Source of the DNA: Planctomycetota bacterium
GTDB taxonomy: Bacteria > Planctomycetota > PUPC01 > DSUN01
Direction of reading: 5' to 3'
Length of the DNA stretch: 7,276 nucleotides
Assembly: GCA_035384565.1 (NCBI GenBank)
Contig: DAOOIT010000130.1
Span: 1 to 7,276, forward strand
In this document: piece after piece, positions 1 through 5,518 of the stretch
How the letters are laid out: the number at the start of each line of letters is the position of its first letter
Numbering within the stretch: position 1 is the stretch's first letter
Notes under the pieces: model-generated
Databases searched by the model: none
The model's input: the letters and a program-made list of their open reading frames with translations, nothing else
What the model was told of the DNA's origin: nothing
Program-made: the position numbers and the translations under genes

Positions 1-53
<53 letters not shown>

Positions 54-57
54 ATCA

Positions 58-85
58 TTAGAAGTCGCCTTCGGGCGGCATCTAA
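58..85 (+). other. Spacer hairpin with C(TTCG)G tetraloop
   Basis: About ten bases after the 16S end, 58-69 pairs with 74-85 around a TTCG loop closed by C-G, the extra-stable UUCG tetraloop. The stem has one A-A mismatch (63/80) and one G-T wobble (65/78); the other pairs are Watson-Crick. A smaller hairpin follows at 89-93/100-104 (GGCGC/GCGCC). The position suggests a structured leader between pre-16S and tRNA-Ile, perhaps used in pre-rRNA processing. It is not a likely terminator, because a tRNA follows and there is no T tract. Confidence 0.6.
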
Positions 86-126
86 ATCGGCGCAACCGAG
101 CGCCACGGGCTACCACTTGGATATAC

Positions 127-228
127 GAAGTGCCGATGGGCGACCTTCCCGGTCGGGACCGGACCGACCCGAGGCGAGCGACAAGGTGGTCGCCGCTGGT
201 GCCAGGGAAAGACGCCCATCGGCATTTC
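127..228 (+). other. Large closed stem-loop in the 16S-tRNA spacer
   Basis: Bases 127-142 pair with 213-228 in a 16-bp stem with one G-T wobble (130/225). The inner 12 bp (131-142 with 213-224) are perfect. The enclosed 70 bases hold two further hairpins, 151-156/164-169 (GGTCGG/CCGACC) and 178-182/189-193 (GCGAC/GTCGC), giving a branched fold. The structure ends four bases before the tRNA. RNase III-type cutting to release the tRNA precursor is a reasonable guess from position. An alternative pairing, 114-118 with 128-132 (CACTT/AAGTG), would compete with the base of the stem. Confidence 0.55.
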
Positions 229-232
229 TTTT

Positions 233-309
233 GGGCCTGTAGCTCACTTGGCCAGAGCGTGCCCCTGATAAGGGCAAGGTAGTAGGTTCGACTCCTACCA
301 GGCCCACCA
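233..309 (+). tRNA. tRNA-Ile (anticodon GAT), CCA encoded
   Basis: A full cloverleaf is present. The acceptor stem is GGGCCTG (233-239) with CAGGCCC (299-305). The D stem is GCTC/GAGC (242-245, 255-258). The anticodon stem is TGCCC/GGGCA around CTGATAA, with GAT at 267-269. The T stem is GTAGG/CCTAC (282-286, 294-298) around TTCGACT. The discriminator is A306 and the CCA at 307-309 is encoded. Isoleucine tRNA in the 16S spacer is the usual arrangement in bacterial rRNA operons. The usual partner tRNA-Ala is absent, and no 23S gene follows. Positions 15 (C247) and 48 (A281), normally a G-C or A-T tertiary pair, are C and A here. Confidence 0.97.
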
Positions 310-316
310 ACGCAAG

Positions 317-359
317 CGCCTCGGCAGAGGGTGCCCAGTCTGCCGAGGCGTCTGTCTGT
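317..359 (+). terminator. Rho-independent terminator candidate closing the 16S-tRNA-Ile unit
   Basis: A perfect 12-bp GC-rich stem (317-328 CGCCTCGGCAGA with 339-350) surrounds a 10-base loop. It is followed by TCTGTCTGT, which is T-rich for this genome but not a clean T run. It starts eight bases after the tRNA CCA, where an rRNA operon that continued would carry tRNA-Ala or 23S leader sequence. It therefore probably ends the rRNA transcript. The modest T tract is the main weakness. Confidence 0.65.
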
Positions 360-376
360 ACACGCTGACCCCGTCC

Positions 377-405
377 TTGCGATTGGGCGGGGACTTGGCT
401 ACCAT
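377..405 (+). promoter_or_regulatory. Putative sigma70-type promoter for the glycosyltransferase gene
   Basis: TTGCGA (377-382) and TACCAT (400-405) are separated by 17 bases, each matching four of six consensus positions. It lies just after the terminator and about 55 bases before the chosen ATG at 460. Hexamers this weak can arise by chance. The support is the ideal spacing, the position, and the resemblance of the -35 (TTGC..) to those of the other promoters in the window. Confidence 0.35.
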
Positions 406-450
406 GCTCAACCTTGCGTCGGAAGTGTCCTGGGGCCTGGGGCGAGGGTT

Positions 451-455
451 GGGAG
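451..455 (+). promoter_or_regulatory. Ribosome binding site deciding the glycosyltransferase start
   Basis: GGGAG is followed by four bases and then ATG at 460. It complements the CCTCC seen in the 16S tail of this window. It supports starting at 460 rather than at the in-frame GTG at 331, which sits in the loop of the terminator hairpin. Confidence 0.6.
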
Positions 456-459
456 AATC

Positions 460-2079
460 ATGGCGGCGATTGGGGGGATTGCGCGAAGAGCGGCTGCGTG
501 GCTCACAGGGCGTGGCACGCTGCCGGCGGCCCTGGTGCTGTTCGGGTCGCTTGTGGCTGGCGTGGTCGGGCGGCCGTGGGTGCTCATGCAGCCTGACGGC
601 TCGTTCTACCTTGCTTTGGCGGATTCACTGAGGCAGGGGGGTGGGTACGCGATCGGAGGGATGCCGCACCGGGGCTATCCCCCAGGATTCCCCGCGATGC
701 TTGCGGTGGCTCGGTCCGCGGCGACAGAGACCTTTGCGGCGGTCAACCTGCTCATTGCGGGGTGCGGGCTGGGCGCCATCGTTGCCTGCTACTGGCTGAT
801 CTCTCAGAACGCCGGGGGGTTGCGGCGGTTCGCCCTGTGCCTCCTGGTCGCGGCGTCGCCGGCGGTGCTCGTGTTCAACGGGCATCTGTTGAGCGAGATA
901 CCGTTTCTCCTCCTCATGACGCTCTTCCTCGCGGCAGCCGATGCCTACTGGCGGCGAGAGACGGCGCACTGGGGCCTGGGGCTCCTGGCGATGGTCGCGC
1001 TCGCGGCGGCCGCCCTCACGCGGCTCGTGGGAGTGTCGCTCTACGTCGCCGTTGCGGCGTGGCTTGCACGACCGAATCTGTGGCGGCTGCGCCGTCGCCA
1101 GTGCGCTATCTTTTCGATCCTCTTCGCCGCCATCGCTGTGCCCCCGCTCGCGGCTTGGGGACTGTGGATGCTGACGGCTGGCGCTGGGGCCTCGGGCACG
1201 TACAGCGACTACGTGAAGGTGCAGTTCCTGGCGAAGCAGTCGCCGCTCTCGCCCGAGGGCTTCCGGATGTTGGTCGAGATGGAGTTGGAGACGGTTCCGA
1301 AGCAGTTGCAGTTGTTTGGGGCAGCGGTAGCCGCTGGGCTCACGGGACGCTCGGCCAGTGCCTGGGCGCTGGTGCCGACGGCGTTGGTCCTGGCGGGCCT
1401 CGCGCGGCGGCTCCGCGCTGCCAGGCCGCAGGAGTATTGCTTCATTGCCTACTCGCTGGTGACGGTGGGCTGGCCGTGGACGCAGGGCTACCGGCTCTGG
1501 GTGCCTGCGGTGCCTCTGATGCTGTTGTATCTGACCGAAGGTGTTGAACTTGTGGCAATCGGTGTCGGCCGCCTCGCGCGATTGGGCGAGGCGAAGGCCG
1601 CTGTCCTCAGGCGAGGCGCTCTGGCGGCAGGCGGGCTGGTGCTATTCGGGGCATCGTTGTCTGCGGACTATCGGATCGTCAAGGGCTTCTGGAAGCCCCC
1701 CGCGGCGCCGATCAATGGCGTGGTCCTCGTCGGGATTCGGCGGGATGTGGCGCTGTTCCTCCTCGAGAACGCCGACCGGCCTCTGGGGGTTGCCTGCGCC
1801 AGCTCGCTCGAGGTGAACCCCGCCGTGAGGAACGCGCGGGGGAAGGCGATGGCCTTCCCCGGCCTGAGCAAGGACGACCTCGATGGCGGCCTTCGCGCGC
1901 TGTTCGGGCGCGAGATCACTCATCTGGCATTCTCTGTGAGGCCCGACCGCCTGGCTTGGGCGCCCCAGGAGACGGCCGCCCGCGAGTTCGTGGAGGCACA
2001 CCCCGAGGCGTTCCGCCTCGCCAGGGAGACGAAGGCGGGCAGGATCTTCGAGTTGGTTGTGCAGGCGAAGCCGCTGTGA
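460..2079 (+). CDS. GT-C type membrane glycosyltransferase (ArnT/PMT-like, GT39/GT83 superfamily)
   Basis: The 539-residue integral membrane protein probably transfers a sugar from a polyprenyl-phosphate donor to an acceptor on the outer face of the cytoplasmic membrane. Residues 21-38 form a first membrane helix. They are followed by the acidic loop PDGSFYLALADSL (45-57), with D46 in the place of the catalytic Asp of GT-C enzymes, and then the YPPGFP segment (73-78). Further family-like points are HLLSEIPF (142-149), LTR (186-188) and YRLWVPAVPL (344-353). About nine to eleven hydrophobic segments are visible up to residue ~402, followed by a soluble tail of ~135 residues without a recognised domain. 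The length suits the family. The ATG at 460 is chosen for its ribosome binding site; in-frame sequence back to 331 crosses the terminator. The gene stands alone between the terminator and the convergent prenyltransferase. Sugar and acceptor cannot be predicted. Confidence 0.82.
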   Translation: MAAIGGIARRAAAWLTGRGTLPAALVLFGSLVAGVVGRPWVLMQPDGSFYLALADSLRQGGGYAIGGMPHRGYPPGFPAMLAVARSAATETFAAVNLLIAGCGLGAIVACYWLISQNAGGLRRFALCLLVAASPAVLVFNGHLLSEIPFLLLMTLFLAAADAYWRRETAHWGLGLLAMVALAAAALTRLVGVSLYVAVAAWLARPNLWRLRRRQCAIFSILFAAIAVPPLAAWGLWMLTAGAGASGTYSDYVKVQFLAKQSPLSPEGFRMLVEMELETVPKQLQLFGAAVAAGLTGRSASAWALVPTALVLAGLARRLRAARPQEYCFIAYSLVTVGWPWTQGYRLWVPAVPLMLLYLTEGVELVAIGVGRLARLGEAKAAVLRRGALAAGGLVLFGASLSADYRIVKGFWKPPAAPINGVVLVGIRRDVALFLLENADRPLGVACASSLEVNPAVRNARGKAMAFPGLSKDDLDGGLRALFGREITHLAFSVRPDRLAWAPQETAAREFVEAHPEAFRLARETKAGRIFELVVQAKPL

Positions 2080-2093
2080 GAGGTTCCGCGCGC

Positions 2094-3104
2094 TCACTGG
2101 TAGCGATAGCGGAGCGAGAGCGCGGACTCGAGGAGAGAGGTCAGGGCGGCGAGTGCGGCAGGAATCCACATCATCGCGTCAGCCCAGGCCAGCCTGGCGA
2201 GGAGGAGCACGGGCAGGACGCGGAAGAGGGCGAAAGTGAGGCCAAGGTAGTATGACGGCAGTTCGCGAACGAGGGAGGACGCGCTGGGCCGCCTCCTCAC
2301 CGCCCGAGCGTGGAGGGCGGCTCCGAGCGCGATGGCCGCCGCCGTGGCGAGAAGCGGGGTCGCTGTGAGCGGCAAGACGACACCGAGGAATGCAAGGACG
2401 GCTGCCAGCGCCAGCGACGCCAGGCGCGCTGCCCACGCGAGCGTCAGGCGGGCGCGGGGGAGGCCCGCTGCCACGGCATATGTGCGGGTGCCGGAGGCCG
2501 CGTCGCTCTCATGGTCTATCACTTGGTGGAAGTGCAGGTTGACCCAGCGGTCCAGGGACACCGCGATGACCAGCACCGTGAGTGCGGTGGGAGTGCCCCC
2601 GAGCCACGCCCAGGGCAGCACAGCATAGGCGGCCGCACAGGAGGCCGCATAGGCGCCGAGGCCCGCCCACCCCCGCTCCTTGAGGCGGAGGGGGGGCAGC
2701 GAGTAGACCAGCCCGAGGGCCACCGCGGCGATGTAGGCTGCGGAAGCGGCGATGGGTGCGCCGGCAGCCCATACGATTGCAGCGCCCGCGGCCAGGAGCA
2801 CGACGACTACCCCGATGCCCGCAGGGGCGGATGTGCGAAGGACCCAGCGGGACTTGCCCGCCACCGTGTCCTCGGAGCGGTCGGCCAGGTCGTTGGCCAG
2901 GATGAGGCCCTGGGTGCGGCAGACGCTTGCGGCGAAGAGCAGAACACAGGCGAACCAGGGGGCTGCATGAGAGGGGGCGACGCCGGTTGAGAGGACGAAC
3001 GCGATCGGGAGCCAGAGCGTGCCCGACTTGCTCAGGCCGCGCTTGCCCCAGACCGTCTGCCGCACGATGTCCCACCAGAGCGGGCTCGAGTCACAGGCTG
3101 GCAT
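2094..3104 (-). CDS. UbiA-family polyprenyltransferase
   Basis: The 336-residue membrane enzyme should join a polyprenyl diphosphate to an acceptor in the membrane. The first Asp-rich motif is N71-D72-x-x-D75-x-x-x-D79, the classic NDxxDxxxD that binds Mg2+ and diphosphate. The second region is D197-x-x-x-D201 followed by G205 and T206-R-T. Between them lies Y134SLPPLRLKERG, also typical of the family. About eight or nine hydrophobic segments are seen, and length fits UbiA (~290-340). The ATG at 3104 overlaps the end of the upstream radical SAM gene by 14 bases, so the two are very probably cotranscribed and translationally coupled. No strong Shine-Dalgarno precedes it. Subfamily is unclear: the motifs are shared by menaquinone, chlorophyll/heme, homogentisate and archaeal ether-lipid (DGGGP) enzymes. 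The reductase next door favours a product whose prenyl chain is later saturated (inference). Confidence 0.9.
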   Translation of the reverse strand: MPACDSSPLWWDIVRQTVWGKRGLSKSGTLWLPIAFVLSTGVAPSHAAPWFACVLLFAASVCRTQGLILANDLADRSEDTVAGKSRWVLRTSAPAGIGVVVVLLAAGAAIVWAAGAPIAASAAYIAAVALGLVYSLPPLRLKERGWAGLGAYAASCAAAYAVLPWAWLGGTPTALTVLVIAVSLDRWVNLHFHQVIDHESDAASGTRTYAVAAGLPRARLTLAWAARLASLALAAVLAFLGVVLPLTATPLLATAAAIALGAALHARAVRRRPSASSLVRELPSYYLGLTFALFRVLPVLLLARLAWADAMMWIPAALAALTSLLESALSLRYRYQ

Positions 3105-4203
3105 GGGCGAGCGCGCCTCGGCTCAACTGGGCGATGCGAAGGGGGCAGGAGGCATCGGTTCCATCCACGCGACCCGTCAGGGCGAAGGCCGCGGCCCTGC
3201 ACCCGCCGCCGCAACGCGCCACGTGCGGGCAGTCCAGGCAGATCCCGTGGTCCTGCGGGCGGCGCATCAGATGGGCGAGGGGCGAGTCGCGGAAGACAGC
3301 CGCCAAGTTGTGCGTGCGCACGTTGCCCATGCTGGCCTGGGGCAGGTCCATGCAGATGCAGGGCGAGATGTTGCCGCACGCGCCAATGGCGAGGCGGCAA
3401 CGGCCGGCTCCGCAGCCGGCATGCGAGACGCGAATGCGCTGGGAGAACTCCTGGAGGGTTGGGTGGAATGGCCCCCAGGGGATGTTGGTCTCGATGAGCC
3501 AACGACGCGGGAGGGCAAGGAAGTGCTCGAGGACGGGGCGGAGCTCTGCGATGACGTCGGCATTTTGGGGCCAGGCGCCGCCGGAGCGGCCGGTGTGGAG
3601 CGGGCAGTGAATGGTCACGGTGGACCAGCCCTCCTCGACGCCTTTGTCGAGCAGGTCGGGAATGCCGGGGAGGGTGCGGGGCGACAGGCGGGTGGACACC
3701 GTGGTGTGGAAGCCGAGGTCGCGGATGCACCGGAGAGTGTCAAGCGCCACGTCGAGCGTGCGAGCAGGGGCGCCGTGGATCGCGCTGTAGAGCGCGGGGT
3801 CGAGCGTGTCGAGGCTGACCTGGAACGACTTGGTGGTGGTCTCGGCTCGCAGGCGGCGGAGGAGGCGCTCATTCAGCAGGCCGCCGTGGGTGGCGATGCG
3901 GGCCGTGATGCCGAGTTCCGCCATCGCCGCCAGAATCTCGAACAGATCCTCGCGAAGGAAGGGCTCGCCGCCAGAGACCACGATGTCGGTGACCCCGGCC
4001 GCGTGGGCATCGCGGAGCATGGCCCGGGCCTCGTCGGTGGTCAGCTCGTCGGGGGCTCGCTCGCCGGCATTCGAGAAGCAGATGGGGCAGCGGAAGTTGC
4101 ACGCGTAGGTCACGTTCCAGAAGAGCTGCCAGAGGGGCGAGGGCGCCATCCAATCCAGGTCGCCCGTATGTCCGGGCCGCAGCTTGAGTTTGACATCAAT
4201 CAT
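3091..4203 (-). CDS. Radical SAM/SPASM domain protein
   Basis: The 370-residue enzyme has the radical SAM cluster motif C35-x3-C39-x2-C42 (CNFRCPIC) and a GGEPF motif (78-82) for SAM binding. It has a C-terminal SPASM region with cysteines at 264, 269, 276, 282, 284, 322, 325, 331, 335 and 353, including CxxCxxxxxCxxxC at 322-335, enough for auxiliary Fe-S clusters. SPASM enzymes include peptide-modifying maturases (PqqE and sactipeptide types) and tetrapyrrole-modifying enzymes (NirJ, AhbD); substrate is not predictable here. No precursor-peptide gene is visible nearby, and the overlap with a UbiA gene argues for a small-molecule or lipid substrate. The start at 4203 is preferred because upstream in-frame ATGs either lie in the -10 box (4251) or upstream of the promoter (4332). 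No clear Shine-Dalgarno precedes 4203, so the exact start is open. Confidence 0.87.
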   Translation of the reverse strand: MIDVKLKLRPGHTGDLDWMAPSPLWQLFWNVTYACNFRCPICFSNAGERAPDELTTDEARAMLRDAHAAGVTDIVVSGGEPFLREDLFEILAAMAELGITARIATHGGLLNERLLRRLRAETTTKSFQVSLDTLDPALYSAIHGAPARTLDVALDTLRCIRDLGFHTTVSTRLSPRTLPGIPDLLDKGVEEGWSTVTIHCPLHTGRSGGAWPQNADVIAELRPVLEHFLALPRRWLIETNIPWGPFHPTLQEFSQRIRVSHAGCGAGRCRLAIGACGNISPCICMDLPQASMGNVRTHNLAAVFRDSPLAHLMRRPQDHGICLDCPHVARCGGGCRAAAFALTGRVDGTDASCPLRIAQLSRGALAHASL

Positions 4204-4249
4204 GTTCGGGCTCGCGCGGCCCACCGGGCGCACTTGTGCTTCGGATGCC

Positions 4250-4277
4250 ATTATACTGGCGAAGCGTCCGCGGGCAA
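4250..4277 (-). promoter_or_regulatory. Promoter of the radical SAM-UbiA operon
   Basis: On the minus strand, TTGCCC (4277-4272) and a perfect TATAAT (4255-4250) are 16 bases apart. An exact TATAAT is notable in such GC-rich DNA. The expected transcription start near 4243 leaves a leader of about 40 bases before the ATG at 4203. It also rules out translation from the ATG at 4251, which overlaps the -10 box. Confidence 0.65.
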
Positions 4278-4305
4278 GGCCAATATGGAACAGGGTTTGC
4301 CCGCG
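4269..4305. repeat. 9-bp inverted repeat spanning both divergent -35 elements
   Basis: CGCGGGCAA (4269-4277) and TTGCCCGCG (4297-4305) are perfect inverted copies separated by 19 bases, with the centre near 4287. Each arm contains one -35 hexamer, so the two divergent promoters mirror each other. It could be a regulator operator controlling both sides, or simply two RNA polymerase sites with extended similarity. Confidence 0.6.
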
Positions 4306-4325
4306 CAGGCCGGTTCGCGTAGAAT
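4297..4325 (+). promoter_or_regulatory. Promoter of the geranylgeranyl-reductase-family gene
   Basis: TTGCCC (4297-4302) and TAGAAT (4320-4325) are separated by 17 bases, the optimal spacing. The expected start near 4332 gives a leader of about 15 bases that includes the purine-rich ribosome binding site GGAGAGAGG (4336-4344), directly before the ATG at 4347. Confidence 0.65.
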
Positions 4326-4346
4326 CGGGCACCCTGGAGAGAGGCG

Positions 4347-5480
4347 ATGCGTGGCGAACGGCGCGAAATCGTGATCATCGGGGCGGGGCCCGCGGGCTCG
4401 GCCGCGGCGCGCGAGGCGGCGCGGGCCGGGCTCTGTCCGCTGCTGGTGGAGAAAGACGCTTGCCCCGGCGCGACCAACGCTTGCGGTGGGTTCGCGGCGG
4501 CGGTGTATCGCCGGCGGCTCGAGCTGCCCGATGAGGTGGTCGAGCGCGAGATTCGCCGGACGAGACTCTCGGTGGATGGCAGGCCGCTGGAGTATGGCGG
4601 CCGGCGTGCGCACTACCTCTCGTTCCGGCGCGCGCCGTTCGACTCGTACCTTGCCCGGCGTGCGGTGGAGGCCGGCGCCGAGCTGGTGACGGCGACGCGG
4701 GCGTCGGTGCTCGACGCGGCGTCGCGGAGAATCGGCCTTCGGGACCTTGGCACGGGTGCGGAGCGGGAGGTGGAGGCAGGCATCGTTCTGTTCGCCGATG
4801 GCCCCTCGACCCTGGCGGCCGACGCCTATGGGATCGGCCACCGGCCCGGCCCGCGGACCCGGCATGCGATCTTCGTCGAGCTCGAGGGCGACTGGGGCGA
4901 CGGCGCGACGTGCGAGCTGGTTCTGAGCACGCGCTACACGAAGAGCTACTTCTGGCTCTTCCCGAAGCGCGGGTGTGTGTGGGTGGGGGTGGGCGGCTCG
5001 TTGACCGGCGGAGGGCCGCCGCTGCGCCCGCGGCTGGAGGAGTTCATCGAGGGGCGAGAGGACCTTCGGGGACGGCGCATCGTGCGCCAGGGGGGCGGGC
5101 TTGTGCCGTCGGACATGGCCCGTGAGTTCGTGGCCGAGGGGGCGATGGCGCTGGGCGACGCGGCGGGCCTGGTGAACCCGATGACGGGCGGAGGCATCGC
5201 CTTCGCCCTGGCGAGCGGGGAGATCGCGGGGCGGGTCGCCGCGAGAGCGATTCAGCAGGGCTGCGTGAGCGCCGAGCGGCTGCGCGAGTATCCTCGGCGG
5301 TTCAGGCGGACACCCCACTACTGGTGGTTCACGCTGATGGCGCATCTGCGGCGAAAGCTGGATGCCAGGCCTCCGGCCGAGCAGCCCATGGCCTACGCGC
5401 GCGCACTGCGGCGCTACCTGGCCTTCTTCCATCACGTGCATGCGCTGGTGGACTTCGCCCTGGACTTCCCGCGCCGATGA
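4347..5480 (+). CDS. Geranylgeranyl reductase family FAD-dependent oxidoreductase
   Basis: The 377-residue flavoprotein should reduce double bonds of a polyprenyl chain on a lipid, quinone or chlorin-type molecule. Residues 8-17 (VIIGAGPAG) form the dinucleotide-binding GxGxxG turn, with E35 ending the second strand of the Rossmann fold. C46-G-G resembles the conserved cysteine patch of archaeal reductases. D151-G-P-S matches the DGxxS motif. YFWLFPKRGCVWVGVG (201-216) is the signature of this family, and G270-D-A-A-G-L-V-N-P carries the ribityl/phosphate-binding GD. Length matches the family (~370-400). The start is fixed by the GGAGAGAGG ribosome site and the promoter. It is transcribed divergently from the radical SAM-UbiA pair and probably acts on the UbiA product, as ChlP/BchP does with chlorophyll synthase or MenJ with menaquinone. 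Known relatives also include other FAD monooxygenase-like enzymes, so the substrate remains open. Confidence 0.88.
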   Translation: MRGERREIVIIGAGPAGSAAAREAARAGLCPLLVEKDACPGATNACGGFAAAVYRRRLELPDEVVEREIRRTRLSVDGRPLEYGGRRAHYLSFRRAPFDSYLARRAVEAGAELVTATRASVLDAASRRIGLRDLGTGAEREVEAGIVLFADGPSTLAADAYGIGHRPGPRTRHAIFVELEGDWGDGATCELVLSTRYTKSYFWLFPKRGCVWVGVGGSLTGGGPPLRPRLEEFIEGREDLRGRRIVRQGGGLVPSDMAREFVAEGAMALGDAAGLVNPMTGGGIAFALASGEIAGRVAARAIQQGCVSAERLREYPRRFRRTPHYWWFTLMAHLRRKLDARPPAEQPMAYARALRRYLAFFHHVHALVDFALDFPRR

Positions 5481-5518
5481 GGGGCGGCTGCGCGGGGCCG
5501 AGGCGGTTTCCCACGCCG

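Noticed and set aside
110..310. Minus-strand open frame across the tRNA-Ile and spacer
   Set aside because: It overlaps a perfect tRNA cloverleaf and the pre-tRNA stem. Its predicted peptide resembles the spurious proteins commonly annotated opposite tRNA genes.
331..459. N-terminal extension of the glycosyltransferase from the GTG at 331
   Set aside because: The GTG lies in the loop of the terminator hairpin. The extension is not hydrophobic or family-like, and the ATG at 460 has a good ribosome site.
2080..2093. Possible terminator between the convergent glycosyltransferase and UbiA genes
   Set aside because: The 14-base gap holds no hairpin with a T tract. Termination must lie within one of the coding regions or depend on Rho.
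3091..4203. Radical SAM/SPASM gene as a ribosomally made peptide (RiPP) maturase
   Set aside because: No small precursor gene with a ribosome site is visible on either side. The neighbours are a prenyltransferase that overlaps it and a divergent reductase.
3019..4374. A long open frame (451 codons) on the plus strand opposite the radical SAM gene
   Set aside because: It is antisense to a gene with clear motifs, crosses the divergent promoter region and its predicted protein is Gly/Ala/Arg-rich with no recognisable domain. This is the usual GC-driven shadow frame.
5481..5518. Possible bidirectional terminator between the convergent reductase and YkgJ-DUF2156 genes
   Set aside because: Only a 4-bp GCGG/CCGC stem with a 9-base loop and a single TTT in the loop could be found, too weak to call.
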